Positions 16,654-26,746 of a stretch of DNA of 64,000 bases are shown here, in pieces. Position 1 is the first letter of the stretch. Each line of letters starts with the position of its first letter. The notes beneath the pieces were generated by a model. It was not told where the DNA came from and made no database searches. It saw nothing but the letters and a program-made list of their open reading frames with translations. The translations under genes and the position numbers were made by a program. Source of the DNA: an uncultured Desulfobacteraceae bacterium (GTDB lineage Bacteria; Desulfobacterota; Desulfobacteria; Desulfobacterales; UBA2174); NCBI GenBank assembly GCA_937982505.1, contig CALJLV010000084.1:16966-80965 (forward strand), in the 5' to 3' direction.

Positions 16654-18132
16654 ATGAGTCCAGTAACCGAGCTAGCCCAGCAGCGGCGCGAGAAAATCGA
16701 GGCCCTGCGGCGCGATCGGATCAATCCTTTCCCCAACGATTTTTCCGTCACCCACGACGTGGCCGAGCTGCGAAGCCTTATCCAGGCCAGCCCCGACGGC
16801 CTGCGCGAAGATCATCCGGTTTTCGCCGTAGCCGGCCGCATCATGGCCATCAACCGCTTCGGCAAGGCGGCCTTCCTGCGCCTGCGGGATCGCACGGGTC
16901 CCATCCAGGCCTATGTGCGCCGGGACCGTGTCGGCGAATCGGCCTATGCCCTCTTCCGCCGGATGGACATCGGCGATTTCATCGGAATTCACGGCGGGTT
17001 GTTTCAAACCCGCACCGGGGAATGGACCCTCATGGTGCGCGACCTTCGCCTGGTGGCCAAGTCTGTGCGCCCCCTGCCCGAGAAGTTCCACGGCCTCAAA
17101 GATCCGGAAAAACGCTACCGGCGGCGCTACCTGGACCTGATGATGAATGACGAGGTGCGCGAAATTTTTCGCCGCCGCAGCCGCATCGTCCAAGAGATTC
17201 GAGGCTTTTTGCTGGAGCGCGATTTTCTCGAGGTGGAAACGCCCATGATGCAGACCGTGCCGGGCGGGGCCGAGGCCACTCCCTTCGTGACCCATCACAA
17301 CGCCCTGGACATTCCCCTCTATCTGCGCATCGCCCCGGAACTCTATCTCAAGCGGCTGGTGGTGGGCGGATTCGAGCGCGTCTTTGAAATCAACCGCAAT
17401 TTCCGCAACGAAGGGGTCTCGACGCGCCACAACCCGGAATTCACCATGCTGGAGTTTTACCAGGCCTACGCCCGCCATAGCGACCTGATGCGGCTTACCG
17501 AAGAAATGTTTCGCCGCACCGCCGAGGCCGTCACCGGATCCTGCACCATCGACTATCAGGGCCAGACCATCGATTTGGCGCCCCCCTGGCGGCGCATCGC
17601 ACTCTACGAGGCCCTGGTGCAGATCGGCGGACTGGCGCCCTCCGTACTCCAGGACCGGGATCGGCTGCTGGCTGCTGCGGCCGAGCGGCAGGTGCCGGTC
17701 AATCCCCAGGCCCGATCGGGCAAAATCGTCACCAAGCTCTTCGAGGCCCTGGTGGAGCCGCACCTGATCCAACCCACCTTTGTCACCGGCTACCCGGTGG
17801 AGGTTTCTCCATTGTCCCGGCGCAGCGACACGGCCCCCGAGGTGACCGAACGCTTTGAGCTGTTCATCGCCGGCTATGAAATCGCCAACGGGTTTTCGGA
17901 GCTGAATGATCCGGAGGATCAATACCAGCGATTCGCCCAGCAGGTGGCCGATCGCCAAGCCGGCGAAACCGAGGCCCATCCCATGGATCTGGACTACATC
18001 GAAGCGCTGGAGTTCGGGATGCCCCCCGCGGCCGGGGAAGGCGTGGGGATCGACCGGCTGACCATGCTGCTCACCGATGCGCCCAGCATTCGGGAAGTGA
18101 TCCTTTTTCCGCACCTCAAACCGCGGGCGTGA
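16654..18132 (+). CDS. lysS: Lysine-tRNA ligase, class II
   Basis: A 492-residue class II synthetase. An N-terminal OB-fold anticodon-binding domain (about 50-155) precedes the catalytic domain. Motif 1 lies around FLEVETPMMQ, motif 2 around FEINRNFRNEGVSTRHNPEFTMLEFYQAY, and motif 3 around GIDRLTMLLTD. The adenylate-binding residues of the lysyl enzyme are placed as in the family. The ATG at 16654 was chosen because the family starts near SPVTELAQQRREKIEALR, while an upstream in-frame start adds a non-conserved lead. It begins a run toward the lol genes, 33 bases downstream. Confidence 0.97.
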   Translation: MSPVTELAQQRREKIEALRRDRINPFPNDFSVTHDVAELRSLIQASPDGLREDHPVFAVAGRIMAINRFGKAAFLRLRDRTGPIQAYVRRDRVGESAYALFRRMDIGDFIGIHGGLFQTRTGEWTLMVRDLRLVAKSVRPLPEKFHGLKDPEKRYRRRYLDLMMNDEVREIFRRRSRIVQEIRGFLLERDFLEVETPMMQTVPGGAEATPFVTHHNALDIPLYLRIAPELYLKRLVVGGFERVFEINRNFRNEGVSTRHNPEFTMLEFYQAYARHSDLMRLTEEMFRRTAEAVTGSCTIDYQGQTIDLAPPWRRIALYEALVQIGGLAPSVLQDRDRLLAAAAERQVPVNPQARSGKIVTKLFEALVEPHLIQPTFVTGYPVEVSPLSRRSDTAPEVTERFELFIAGYEIANGFSELNDPEDQYQRFAQQVADRQAGETEAHPMDLDYIEALEFGMPPAAGEGVGIDRLTMLLTDAPSIREVILFPHLKPRA

Positions 18133-18165
18133 TCACCCCCGCAATGCGGCCAGGCAAGGCGCCCC

Positions 18166-19384
18166 ATGCGATTTGAAACCTTTATCACCCGGCGCTACCT
18201 GCGGGTGGGACAAAAACAGGCCTTCATTTCGCTCATCGGTCTGCTTTCCATCGCCGGGGTGGCGGTGGGGGTCATGGCCCTGATGGTGGTGATCGCCGTC
18301 ATGACCGGCTTCGAGGCCGATCTCAAGCGGCGGCTTCTGGCCATGCAGGCCCATGTGGTGCTCAGCCCGCGCGCCCACCTCGCCGATGCCGCAGCCGATC
18401 TCCAGCGGCTGGAGCAAATCCCCGGGGTAGTGTCCGCCGCCCCCTTCGTGGAAAGCCAGGTGATGCTCCGTTCGGCCAGGGCAGCCGCCGGCGTGGTGCT
18501 GAAGGGCATCGAACCGGCACGTGCCGTCCGGGTCCTCGATGCCGGCATCGACCTGCGGGCCCTGGCTTCCCCTCCCCCATCGACCGCTGAAGCGCCCAGC
18601 CTGGGCGGCATCGTGCTCGGGCAGGATCTGGCCCGGCAACTCGGGGTGGTCAAGGGAGACCGGGTCTTTCTGGTGGCCCCCCAGGGAATCCTCGCCCCCG
18701 TGGGGCACGTGCCGGCCATGCGCCCGTTTTCCGTGGCGGGGGATTTCGCCTCGGGGATTTACGAATATGACGGCAGTCTGGCATTCGTGGGCATGGCCGA
18801 AGCCCAGCGGGTCCTGCGCCTGGGCGACGCAATTTCCGGTATCCAGGTGCGCCTGGCTGACATCGACGATGCCGAGCAGGTGGCGCGGGCCATCGAGCGG
18901 CAAATGGGGGCGGTTTTCACCGTGCGCCCCTGGACCGCCGCCAACCGCAGCCTCCTGAGCGCCCTCAAACTGGAAAAAGCCGCCATGTTCGTCATCCTGG
19001 CCCTCATCGTGTCGGTGGCCGCGCTGAACATCGCCGGCGCCCTGGTGATGACGGTCATGCAAAAGGCCCGGGACATCGCCATTCTCAAGGCCCTGGGCGC
19101 CACCGACGGCGTCATTCGGCGCATCTTCGTGATGAACGGGTTGCTGATCGGCGCCATCGGGGTCGTCATGGGAGCCGCCCTGGGCGCTGGGCTCTGCCGC
19201 TTGCTGGCCTCTTCGGACCTGATCCGCCTGCCCGGCGACCTTTTTTACATCACCCGCTTGCCGATCCACCTTCTGCCCGCGGATGTGCTCGCCATCGGCC
19301 TGGCGGCCATGGGGATCTGCCTTCTGGCCACCCTCTATCCGGCTCACCAGGCCGCCCGGCTCAACCCCGTGGAGACGATTCGCC

Positions 19385-19392
<8 letters not shown>
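18166..19392 (+). CDS. Lipoprotein-releasing ABC transporter permease (LolC/LolE family)
   Basis: A 408-residue inner-membrane permease with an N-terminal helix (about 25-50), a large periplasmic domain (about 50-265) and three C-terminal helices (about 272-295, 318-345, 370-395), the standard FtsX/LolC layout. The FETFITRRYLR start and the C-terminal YPAHQAARLNPVETIRHG are family landmarks. With LolD it releases mature lipoproteins from the inner membrane to the carrier LolA. Only one permease gene is present, so a homodimer (LolF-like) is possible, in contrast to the LolC-LolE pair of gammaproteobacteria. The lolD start lies inside its last codons. Confidence 0.93.
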
Positions 19393-20083
<691 letters not shown>

Positions 20084-20135
20084 CCGGCCATCGTGCCACA
20101 AGTCGTGGCGTGCGCGCCGCAAGAATGGAGATCCC

Positions 20136-22829
20136 ATGCTCAACCCGCAACATCGTGCCGATAGCGACGCCGAGCCGCGCCGGTCTCCGGGCGCCTTCCG
20201 TCTCCTGGCGGGGATCTGCTGCATCCTGGCGCTGCTCCTGGGCGCCGGCGGCCCGGTCGGGGCCCAGACGGATCCATCGATTTCCGTCCTGGCCCTTCCT
20301 TTCCGCGTCTTCGCCCAGGATCCCGCCACCGATCTGTCCCGCCAGATCGTTGACGCTCTGGCCGCCCAGTTGACCGCTGCCGGCGCCCGGGTGACCATCG
20401 CCGACATCGCCCCCGAAGACCTGACGGCCCTGATGGAGGCCGGAACCGAGACCGTCGCCGACTACGGCCGCGCCCGGGGGGCTGGCTTCGTGCTCTGGGG
20501 CAGCCTCACCCGGGTTGGCGAACGGTTTTCCATCGATGGACACCTCACCGATGTCGCCAGCCAGCGAAGCGAGACGGTCTCCCTCGACGGTGAGCGCATC
20601 GAAACGATGGCCGCGACCCTCGGTGACCTGGCGCGCCAGTTCACCCCGATGCTGTTCAAGCAGGACAAGATCGCGGCCATCCGCGTCCAGGGCCATCAGC
20701 GCATCGAGTCCGACGCCATCGAAAGGGTCATCCGCAGCGCCCCTGGCGACAGGCTGGACCAACGCCAGCTGGCCGCCGATCTGAAAGCCGTCTTCGCCAT
20801 GGGGTATTTCGACGACATCCGCATCGAGACCGCCGACGAGGCCGGCGGAAAAACGGTCACCTTCCAGGTCAGGGAAAAACCGACGATCCGGGTCATCCGG
20901 GTCACGGGCAACCAGGTCTTCGACGACAAGGAGATCAACGAGGCCCTGACCCTGCGCACCGGTTCGATTCTCAACGAAAGCCAGATTCGCCACAACCTCC
21001 AGCGCATCCAGACCCTTTACCAGGAAAAGAACTATCACAACGTCAAGACCGACTACAGCATCCATCCGCTGGACAACAACCAGGCCGACCTGGAATTCAA
21101 AATCGAGGAGGGAAGCAAGGTCCGCATTCAACGCATCGGGTTTCAGGGCAACCAGGCCGTTTCCGAAAAGCAGCTCAGAAAGCTGATGAAGACCAAGGAG
21201 GCCTGGTTCCTGTCCTGGTTGACGTCGGCCGGGGAGCTGAACCAGGACGTTCTGAACCAGGACGTCGGCCAGATTCGCGCCTATTACAGCAACAACGGCT
21301 ACATCCAGGCGCGCGTGGCCGATCCGGTGGTCAACTTCCAGCAGGACGGTATCGAGGTGACCCTCAAGATCGACGAAGGGCCCCAGTTCAAAGTAGGCAA
21401 GGTGACCGTCAGCGGCGATCTGGTGCAACCGGCCGAACAGCTGGCGGCCAAGCTGAGCATCGGCAAGGAGACCCATTTCAGCCGCGAAGTGGTGCGCAAC
21501 GACGTGCTGATGCTCACCGACCTTTACGCCGACGAGGGCTACGCCTACGCCGAGATCGTGCCCAGCACCACGACCCAGGCCCAGGACCTGAGCGTGGACA
21601 TCGATTACGCCGTGCGCCAGGGGCCCCTGGTCTATTTCGAAAAGATCGTCATCAGCGGCAACACCCGCACCCGCGACAAGGTGATCCGGCGCCAGCTGGA
21701 AGTCTATGAACAGGAGCTCTACCAGGGCGCCAAACTGAAAAAGGGGATCCGCAACCTCATGCGGCTGGAGTATTTCGAGGACGTCAAGGTCGACACGCCC
21801 CAGGGCAGCGCCGAAGACCGCATGATCCTCAAGGTGGACGTGGCGGAAAAGCCCACCGGGGCCTTCACCTTCGGCGGCGGCTACAGCAGCGTCGAAAATG
21901 TCTTCACGATGTTCGCCGTCTCCCAGCGCAACTTCCTCGGCCGGGGCCAGATCCTCCACGCCCAGGCCCAACTGGGCGGCATGACCACCAAATACAATTT
22001 GAGCTTCACCGAACCGTGGCTTTTCGACATCCCCCTGGCGGCCACGGTCGACGCCTACAACTGGGAAACCGATTACGACTCCTACGATCGCGAGAGCATG
22101 GGTGCGGGGCTGCGCCTGAGCTACCCCTTCTGGGAGAACGTGCGCCTCTACTGGGGGTACCGCTACGACATTTCGGACATCACCAACATCAACACCACCT
22201 CGCGCTCGATCCTGCAAATGGCGGGCGAGAACATCACCAGCTCCACCGATGTGGCCGTGCGCTACGACTCGCGCGACCGGCTCTTCAACCCCACCGAGGG
22301 GGCCCTGCACGGCATCAGCCTCGAGTACGCCGGCCTGGGCGGGGATGTGGGCTTCGTCAAAACCGAGGCCGAAACCAGCGTCTACTTTCCGCTGATCGGC
22401 GAATTCATCGGTTTTGTGCGCGCCAAGGGGGGGGTCGTGAGCGAAAGCGAGGGCAAGCTCCTGCCGGACTACGAAAAATTTTACCTGGGCGGGATCAACT
22501 CCCTGCGCGGTTTTCGCTGGCGCGATCTGGCCCCCCTGGAGGACGGAGATCACGTGGGCGGGGAAAAGTATCTCCAGTTCAATGCCGAAGTGCTCTTCCC
22601 GATGGAAAAGAAGATGGGCGTCATGGGCGTGCTCTTCTTCGACACCGGAGAGGTGTTCAGCAAGGACGAAAGCGTCGCCCTGGGGAACCTGCGCGAAAGC
22701 GTGGGCGCCGGAATCCGCTGGTATTCGCCCATCGGACCGATCCGGGTCGAATACGGCCACATCCTCGACCCCAAGACCGGGGCCGGCGAGGGCGGGCGCT
22801 GGGAGTTCACCATGGGCAGCACGTTCTGA
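20136..22829 (+). CDS. bamA: Outer membrane protein assembly factor BamA with extra N-terminal domain
   Basis: An 897-residue Omp85 protein. A hydrophobic segment near residues 22-45 is followed by a domain of about 140 residues (45-185) not found in classical BamA, resembling FlgO/CsgG-like alpha/beta folds (ISVLALPFRVFAQD, RGAGFVLWGSLTRVG). POTRA repeats run from about 185 to 560 (I-AAIRVQGHQRIESDAI, then IRVIRVTGNQVFDDKEI and similar). The beta-barrel (about 565-897) shows the surface-loop GLNSLRGF-like motif as GINSLRGFRW and ends in EFTMGSTF, with a C-terminal Phe. It inserts beta-barrel proteins into the outer membrane and sits upstream of skp and lpxD, a classic order. The first domain's role is unknown. 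Confidence 0.92.
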   Translation: MLNPQHRADSDAEPRRSPGAFRLLAGICCILALLLGAGGPVGAQTDPSISVLALPFRVFAQDPATDLSRQIVDALAAQLTAAGARVTIADIAPEDLTALMEAGTETVADYGRARGAGFVLWGSLTRVGERFSIDGHLTDVASQRSETVSLDGERIETMAATLGDLARQFTPMLFKQDKIAAIRVQGHQRIESDAIERVIRSAPGDRLDQRQLAADLKAVFAMGYFDDIRIETADEAGGKTVTFQVREKPTIRVIRVTGNQVFDDKEINEALTLRTGSILNESQIRHNLQRIQTLYQEKNYHNVKTDYSIHPLDNNQADLEFKIEEGSKVRIQRIGFQGNQAVSEKQLRKLMKTKEAWFLSWLTSAGELNQDVLNQDVGQIRAYYSNNGYIQARVADPVVNFQQDGIEVTLKIDEGPQFKVGKVTVSGDLVQPAEQLAAKLSIGKETHFSREVVRNDVLMLTDLYADEGYAYAEIVPSTTTQAQDLSVDIDYAVRQGPLVYFEKIVISGNTRTRDKVIRRQLEVYEQELYQGAKLKKGIRNLMRLEYFEDVKVDTPQGSAEDRMILKVDVAEKPTGAFTFGGGYSSVENVFTMFAVSQRNFLGRGQILHAQAQLGGMTTKYNLSFTEPWLFDIPLAATVDAYNWETDYDSYDRESMGAGLRLSYPFWENVRLYWGYRYDISDITNINTTSRSILQMAGENITSSTDVAVRYDSRDRLFNPTEGALHGISLEYAGLGGDVGFVKTEAETSVYFPLIGEFIGFVRAKGGVVSESEGKLLPDYEKFYLGGINSLRGFRWRDLAPLEDGDHVGGEKYLQFNAEVLFPMEKKMGVMGVLFFDTGEVFSKDESVALGNLRESVGAGIRWYSPIGPIRVEYGHILDPKTGAGEGGRWEFTMGSTF

Positions 22830-22924
22830 TTGTTGCCCCCCGCGGGGGGGGCGGACATTGTGGTTTTATCACCCGAAGTTCTCATCACTTTCAACGACAG
22901 CGGATCCTGATCCAAGGAGGCATC

Positions 22925-23458
22925 ATGAAATACACCAAAACAGTGGCCTGGCTGATGGTGAGTGTCTGGTTCGGCATCGGTGCGGTGGCCGCGGCGGCCG
23001 AGGGCCGTGTGGGCGTCGTCGACTTTCAGCGGGTTCTGGACGAATCGGTGGCCGGCAAGGCCGCCCAGGCCGAAATCAACAAGCGCGGCAAGGAGATGGA
23101 GACGGCCCTCAAATCCAAGGGCGACGAACTGGAGGCCATGCGATCCCAGCTTCAGCGCGACGCCATGGTGATGACCGGAGAGATGCGCGAGGAGAAGGAG
23201 CGCGAGTTCCGCATCAAGGTCAACGATCTCAAGGAAATGCAGAAAGACTACGCCAAGACGGCGCGCGAGATGCAGATTCGCGCCATGGCGCGCATCCGCA
23301 ATGAAGTCGACGAGGTCGCCCGGGCCATCGGGGAAAAGGAGGGATTCGCCCTGATCATCGAAAAGCAGGAGGCCGGGGTGCTTTTCGCCGTCCCGGCCAT
23401 CGACCTCACCGCCAAGGTGATCCAACGCTACGACGCCCAACCGCCCAAGGCCAAGTAG
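22925..23458 (+). CDS. skp: Periplasmic chaperone Skp (OmpH family)
   Basis: A 177-residue protein with a signal peptide (residues 1-26, ending AAAAEG) and a long charged coiled-coil (about 45-130), as in the trimeric Skp holdase that escorts outer-membrane proteins across the periplasm. GVVDFQRVLDES near the start of the mature protein and the C-terminal FALIIEKQEAGVLFA match the family. AAGGAGG lies five bases before the ATG. Its place between bamA and lpxD is the usual one. A longer upstream reading frame that runs into bamA is not used because the signal peptide starts here. Confidence 0.93.
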   Translation: MKYTKTVAWLMVSVWFGIGAVAAAAEGRVGVVDFQRVLDESVAGKAAQAEINKRGKEMETALKSKGDELEAMRSQLQRDAMVMTGEMREEKEREFRIKVNDLKEMQKDYAKTAREMQIRAMARIRNEVDEVARAIGEKEGFALIIEKQEAGVLFAVPAIDLTAKVIQRYDAQPPKAK

Positions 23459-23468
23459 GGCCGCGCCC

Positions 23469-24527
23469 ATGCCCGTTTCGCATGCCACCATGCCGCCCCA
23501 GCCGATGACGCTGACGCAGATCACCGCCTTGGTGAACGGCCGCCTGGCGGGAGACCCCGGGCGCCTGGTGTCCGGGGCGGCCCCCTTTGAAAGCGCCGCG
23601 CAGGGCGATATCAGCTTTGCCGCCGGCAAGGCCTATCTCGATCGCCTGGAGGACTGCCGGGCCGGTGCCGTGCTGGTGCCCCCCGGCACCGAGGCCCCCC
23701 GGCGCGACCTGATCCGGGTGGACAACCCCCAGGCGGCCTTCGCGCGGGTGCTGGAGATCCTGCACCCGCCGCCGCGCCCTGCCCCCGGCATCGCCCCCAC
23801 GGCGGTCATCGGAGCCGATTTTCACTGCGGCGACGGGTGTTCCATCGGCCCCCAGGTGGTCATCGGCCATGGGGTGGTTCTGGGCCATCGGGTGGTCATC
23901 GAACCCCAGGGGGTCATCGGGGACCGGGTCCGGATCGGTGACGACACCCGGATCTTTCCCCGGGTGACCATCCTGGCCGATTGCCGCATCGGGTCCCGGG
24001 TGACGATCCAGTCGGGCACGGTGATCGGCTCGGACGGGTTCGGCTATGCCCGGGACGGCGACCACTACCTGAAAATCATCCACCGCGGCATCGTCCAGAT
24101 CGACGACGACGTGGAGATCGGCGCGGGCAACACCATCGATCGGGCCACCTTCGGACGCACCTGGATCCGGTCCGGGGTGCGCACCGACAACTTGGTACAC
24201 ATCGCCCACAACGTCACGGTGGGGGAAAACACCGTCATCGTGGCCCAGGTGGGCATTTCCGGCAGCGTCACCATCGGCCGTCAGGTGATCCTGGCCGGCC
24301 AGGCCGGCATCGCCGGGCATCTACGCATCGGCGACGGGGCCACGGTGGGCCCCCAGGCGGGCGTGGCCCGCTCGGTGCCGCCGGGCCAGGTGGTCTCCGG
24401 ATCGCCGGAAATGCCCCACGGACGGTGGCTTCGCGCCCAGCGCGTCGCCGCCCAACTGCCCGAACTGGCCCAGCGGCTGCGGGCCCTGGAAAAACGTCTG
24501 GCAGCCCTGGACGCCCGCGGGGAATGA
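23469..24527 (+). CDS. lpxD: UDP-3-O-acylglucosamine N-acyltransferase LpxD
   Basis: A 352-residue acyltransferase that adds the N-linked acyl chain to UDP-3-O-acyl-GlcN in lipid A synthesis. The N-terminal uridine-binding part (about 15-110) precedes a left-handed beta-helix of hexapeptide repeats (about 110-310, such as PTAVIGADFHCGDGCSIGPQ). The catalytic His lies in VHIAHNVTVGENT. The C-terminal helix (about 320-350) is charged. In-frame starts at 23490 and 23505 would give a product closer to the usual 340 residues; none has a strong ribosome binding site, so the exact start is uncertain. Confidence 0.95.
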   Translation: MPVSHATMPPQPMTLTQITALVNGRLAGDPGRLVSGAAPFESAAQGDISFAAGKAYLDRLEDCRAGAVLVPPGTEAPRRDLIRVDNPQAAFARVLEILHPPPRPAPGIAPTAVIGADFHCGDGCSIGPQVVIGHGVVLGHRVVIEPQGVIGDRVRIGDDTRIFPRVTILADCRIGSRVTIQSGTVIGSDGFGYARDGDHYLKIIHRGIVQIDDDVEIGAGNTIDRATFGRTWIRSGVRTDNLVHIAHNVTVGENTVIVAQVGISGSVTIGRQVILAGQAGIAGHLRIGDGATVGPQAGVARSVPPGQVVSGSPEMPHGRWLRAQRVAAQLPELAQRLRALEKRLAALDARGE

Positions 24528-24557
24528 AACGGTCGAAGACCGAGGAAGCCAACGCGC

Positions 24558-25004
24558 ATGACGCCGGTCTATGACATCCTCCGGATCATGGAGATCCTGC
24601 CCCACCGCCATCCGTTCATCCTGGTGGACCGGGTGCTGGAGCTGGTCGTGGGCGAGCGGATCCGGGCCCTGAAAAACGTGACCATCAATGAACCGTTCTT
24701 CCAGGGCCATTTCCCCGGGACCCCCATCATGCCCGGTGTGCTGATCCTCGAAGCCCTGGGGCAGGCCGGAGGCCTTCTGCTCTGTGCCTCCAGACCGGCC
24801 GCCGAGAACGAACTGCTCTATTTCACCGGCATGGATCGGGTGCGCTTCCGGCGCCCGGTGGTCCCCGGGGACCAGCTGATCCTGGAAGCACGGCTGCTCA
24901 AGGTGCGCACCAGCGTGGCCAAAATCAGCGCCACCGCGGCGGTGGGCCAGCACCTGGCGGCCGAGGCCGAACTGATGGCCAATTTCAAGGAAAAACCCAA
25001 ATGA
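24558..25004 (+). CDS. fabZ: 3-hydroxyacyl-ACP dehydratase FabZ
   Basis: A 148-residue hot-dog fold enzyme that dehydrates 3-hydroxyacyl-ACP in fatty acid elongation. The catalytic His is in LPHRHPFILVDRV (about residues 15-27), and the catalytic Glu in GHFPGTPIMPGVLILEAL. Length is normal. It lies between lpxD and lpxA as in many Gram-negative bacteria, where it competes with the acyltransferases for 3-hydroxyacyl-ACP and so balances phospholipid and lipid A synthesis. Confidence 0.97.
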   Translation: MTPVYDILRIMEILPHRHPFILVDRVLELVVGERIRALKNVTINEPFFQGHFPGTPIMPGVLILEALGQAGGLLLCASRPAAENELLYFTGMDRVRFRRPVVPGDQLILEARLLKVRTSVAKISATAAVGQHLAAEAELMANFKEKPK

Positions 25005-25059
25005 CCCGGGGCTGCCGGACAACCGTTTCGCCAGCCCCTCGAGATCACGAGGCCCCCAG

Positions 25060-25830
25060 ATGATCCACCCCACGGCCATCGTCAGCGCCGGCGCCGAAAT
25101 CGGTCCCGATGTGTCCATCGGCCCCTACGCGGTGATCGGCGAAAACGTCTCCATCGGCGCCAACACCCGCATCGGGGCCCACGCCGTGATCGAACCGTAC
25201 GTCAGCATCGGCCGTGATTGCCGCATCTTTCAGTTCGCCGCCATCGGCGGCGTGCCCCAATCGGTCAAGTTCGAAGGCGAAAAGACCTACGTCAAGATCG
25301 CCCAGCGCTGCACGGTGCGGGAATTCGTCACTATTCACCGGGGTACGGCCTTCGGCGGCGGCCTGACCGAAATCGGCGAGGGCGGCTTCCTCATGGCCTA
25401 CACCCACGTGGCCCACGACTGCCGCATCGGCCGCAACGTGATCATGGCCAACAACACCACCCTGGCGGGCCACATCCAGATCGGCGACTACGCCACCGTG
25501 GGGGGCCTGGTGGCCATCCACCAGTTCGTCCGGGTCGGTGACCATGCCTTCATCGGCGGCAAGAGCGCGGTGGTCAAGGACATCCCCCCCTTTGTGATCG
25601 CCGCCGGGGACCGGGCCGCCCTCCACGGCCTGAACCGGGTCGGGTTGCAGCGCCACGGCTTCTCGCAGGAAACCCTGGCGGCTTTGAAAAAGAGCTACCG
25701 GATCGTCTTCCGCTTCGGCCTGACCCTCCAGGAGGCCCTGGCCCGGGTCAGGGCCGAGGTGGCCCCGATTCCCGAGGTGGTGCGCTTTCTCGAGTTTCTC
25801 GAATCTTCCCAGCGCGGGATCACCCGCTAG
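25060..25830 (+). CDS. lpxA: UDP-N-acetylglucosamine acyltransferase LpxA
   Basis: A 256-residue enzyme making the first acyl transfer of lipid A synthesis. Hexapeptide repeats (residues 1-185) are regular from IHPTAIVSAGAEIGPDVSIG onward, and the C-terminal helical part (about 190-256) starts with AGDRAALHGLNRVGLQRHGF. The catalytic His is expected in AYTHVAHDCRIG (near residue 121). The acyl-chain length and whether it uses an ester or an amide-forming substrate cannot be read here, but the oxidoreductase downstream makes the latter worth checking. Confidence 0.97.
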   Translation: MIHPTAIVSAGAEIGPDVSIGPYAVIGENVSIGANTRIGAHAVIEPYVSIGRDCRIFQFAAIGGVPQSVKFEGEKTYVKIAQRCTVREFVTIHRGTAFGGGLTEIGEGGFLMAYTHVAHDCRIGRNVIMANNTTLAGHIQIGDYATVGGLVAIHQFVRVGDHAFIGGKSAVVKDIPPFVIAAGDRAALHGLNRVGLQRHGFSQETLAALKKSYRIVFRFGLTLQEALARVRAEVAPIPEVVRFLEFLESSQRGITR

Positions 25831-25912
25831 GGCCGTGGACCTTGCCGCCATGGCCGATTTTGCCGGCAGGGGGCACGGCCCGGACCCAGGCCCCGGCCGC
25901 GGTGAAACGCTC

Positions 25913-26746
25913 ATGCAACGCATCGGACTGATCGCCGGAGGGGGGCAATTTCCCCTCCTTTTCGCCCGCGCGGCGGCAGCCCGCGGCTATCAGGTGGTGG
26001 CCGCGGCCCACCACGGGGAAACCGCCCCCCAGCTGACCGAGGCGGTTCACGCCATCGCCTGGTTCCATCTGGGCCAGCTGGGGCGACTCATCCGCTACTT
26101 CAAGGAACACGGGGTCCAGGAGACCGTGATGATGGGGTCGATCCGCAAAGCCCGGCTCTTTACCGAACTGCGTCCGGACATCAAGGCCATCGCCATCCTG
26201 GCGCGCATGGCCCATACCCTCGACGACGGGGTCCTGCGCGCCTTTGCCGGGGCCATGGAAAAGGAGGGGATCCGGGTGCAGCCGGCCACCTTCCTCCTGC
26301 CCGAACTGCTCGCACCGCTAGGCTGCTGGACCCGACGGCGGCCCGGCCGCGGCGAGACGGCCGATATCCGCCTGGGCCACGGCGTGGCGGCGGCCATCGG
26401 GAGGCTGGACATCGGCCAGTGCGTGGTGGTCGAGGGAGGCTCGGTCCTGGCGGTCGAGGCCATCGACGGCACCGATGCCACCATCCGCCGCGGCGGGAGC
26501 CTGGGCAGCGGCCAGGCCGTGGTGGTCAAGATCTGTAAACCGGACCAGGACCGGCGCTTCGACATGCCGGCGGTGGGCCGCGACACGGTGGCGGCCATGC
26601 GCGATGCGGGGGTCAAGGCCCTGGCGGTGGAAGCCGGCCGGACCGTGGTCTTCGACCGCCAAGCCATGGTCGCCCTGGCCGATGAACAGCGCATCGCCAT
26701 CGTCGGCCTGGACCCCGGGGAGGAACCGCCGCCATGCCACCGTTGA
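25913..26746 (+). CDS. lpxI: UDP-2,3-diacylglucosamine pyrophosphatase LpxI
   Basis: A 277-residue DUF1009 protein. The beginning RIGLIAGGGQFPLLFARAA and the later GQCVVVEGGSVLAVEAIDGTDATI and KICKPDQDRRFDMPAVG are diagnostic for LpxI, which hydrolyses UDP-2,3-diacylglucosamine to lipid X. It replaces the unrelated LpxH found in enteric bacteria. The start at 25913 gives the family N-terminus; the upstream in-frame extension (from 25835) is Gly/Pro-rich and not conserved. The last 13 bases overlap the next gene. Confidence 0.95.
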   Translation: MQRIGLIAGGGQFPLLFARAAAARGYQVVAAAHHGETAPQLTEAVHAIAWFHLGQLGRLIRYFKEHGVQETVMMGSIRKARLFTELRPDIKAIAILARMAHTLDDGVLRAFAGAMEKEGIRVQPATFLLPELLAPLGCWTRRRPGRGETADIRLGHGVAAAIGRLDIGQCVVVEGGSVLAVEAIDGTDATIRRGGSLGSGQAVVVKICKPDQDRRFDMPAVGRDTVAAMRDAGVKALAVEAGRTVVFDRQAMVALADEQRIAIVGLDPGEEPPPCHR

